In this document: in pieces, positions 63,699-64,000 of the stretch
How positions within the stretch are numbered: the stretch's first letter is position 1
How the letters are laid out: every line of letters starts with the position of its first letter
Origin: Tsukamurella asaccharolytica
Lineage (GTDB): Bacteria; Actinomycetota; Actinomycetes; Mycobacteriales; Mycobacteriaceae
Direction: 5' to 3'
DNA length: 64,000 bases
Assembly: GCF_007858435.1 (NCBI RefSeq)
Contig: NZ_VIGW01000001.1
Location: forward strand, 372,001 to 436,000
Notes under the pieces: generated by a model
What the model saw: only the letters and a program-made list of their open reading frames with translations
Told to the model about the DNA's origin: nothing
Databases searched by the model: none
Position numbers and translations under genes: made by a program

Positions 63699-63980
63699 TC
63701 ACATGTGCGCGTACACGAGGCGCGGGCGGGGGCCGATCGCGCGCAGGACCTCCGCGTCTAGCCCGGGCACCAGCGATAGACCGGGCCAGCTCCACAGCGC
63801 GACCGTGCAGTCGGTGAAGTAGGTGCCGCCCTCGCCCTGCCAATCGCCGATGAGACCCGTGGTTCCGCAGTCGCCACACGTCACCGTCGGCTCGACCCGG
63901 CTGTCGTACCACTGCTGGCACCACTCGCCCATCGGGACTTCGGTGAAGTCCCGATCACAGCTCGGACACCGCGGGTCCAC
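63699..63980 (-). CDS. Zinc-ribbon-like hypothetical protein (start may lie outside window)
   Basis: Two CxxC knuckles (RCPSCDRDF and VTCGDCGTTG) about 30 residues apart suggest a zinc ribbon, followed by a Trp-rich segment (TVALWSWPGLSLVPGLD) and a short tail to the stop. No family recognised. GTG 63980 has no ribosome-binding site and the frame stays open to the edge (AVESIVDPRC), so the true start may be beyond 64000. It is upstream of lepB on the same strand, 67 bp apart. Confidence 0.65.
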   Translation of the reverse strand: MDPRCPSCDRDFTEVPMGEWCQQWYDSRVEPTVTCGDCGTTGLIGDWQGEGGTYFTDCTVALWSWPGLSLVPGLDAEVLRAIGPRPRLVYAHM

Positions 63981-64000
63981 TATGCTCTCGACGGCAGTGA

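Overview
The window is a high-GC chromosome segment from a mycolic-acid-containing actinobacterium of the Mycobacteriales (Tsukamurella, Gordonia or Rhodococcus type; the genus cannot be fixed from the sequence alone). Evidence: a WhiB4-type Fe-S protein, the arabinogalactan enzyme AftD, a DUF3068/PorA-type membrane protein, a PapA-like acyltransferase, the mycothiol enzyme MscR, an EccA-type AAA+ ATPase, GTP-dependent PEP carboxykinase, and several blocks in the same order as in Mycobacterium tuberculosis (Rv3679-Rv3682, Rv0224c-Rv0237, Rv2259-Rv2260, Rv2896c-Rv2903c). I saw no tRNA, rRNA, insertion sequence, prophage or CRISPR array.

Layout. 1-5153: two Get3/ArsA-like ATPases, whiB4 and the penicillin-binding protein PonA2. 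5169-10633: an AidB-like acyl-CoA dehydrogenase divergent from a PaaX-family regulator across a 453-bp region with two near-identical palindromes; then a small coiled-coil protein, a crotonase and a glutaryl-CoA-type dehydrogenase. 10730-24031: a polyhydroxyalkanoate (PHA) and branched-chain acyl-CoA block: phasin-like protein, mmsB, XRE and LysR regulators, phaZ depolymerase, alpha-methylacyl-CoA racemase, mmsA, enoyl-CoA hydratase, phaC synthase, ackA, pta and a TetR regulator with a doubled operator over its own promoter. 24111-37828: cell-envelope block (LpqI, USP, DUF2613, AftD, acyltransferase 3, DUF3068, flippase, Rv0226c-like protein, PapA-like protein). 37908-42945: MscR with its MBL-fold partner, then a soluble Crp-domain histidine kinase paired with a protein fusing a receiver, a glutaredoxin-like and a thioredoxin-reductase-like domain. 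43029-45466: the envelope block resumes with a glycosyltransferase and a methyltransferase divergent from overlapping -10 elements. 45501-47472: an ECF41 sigma factor with its FAD oxidoreductase partner, which carries a frameshift, and a candidate ECF41 promoter. 47489-55048: an ABC exporter, an orphan EccA-like ATPase, a hotdog-fold protein and a flavin monooxygenase. 55075-64000: pckG, a TM-helix protein apparently frameshifted from a Ca-loop-like C-terminus, then dprA, comM, yraN, DUF2469, rnhB, lepB and a zinc-ribbon protein that may run off the edge.

How the genes work together. The PHA block holds granule protein, polymerase and depolymerase with valine-type oxidation (mmsB/mmsA give propionyl-CoA) and Pta-AckA overflow, so carbon could cycle between acyl-CoAs, polymer and acyl phosphate. 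The envelope genes build and export arabinogalactan- and lipid-linked glycoconjugates. The Crp-kinase/receiver-flavoprotein pair is the most unusual signalling unit: a phosphorelay whose output domain is a flavin oxidoreductase lacking the usual redox cysteines. About a dozen genes have a TANNNT-like -10 box 6-9 bases before the start codon, which suggests leaderless transcripts. A hairpin-forming repeat of about 60 bp occurs at two gene ends 12.8 kb apart.
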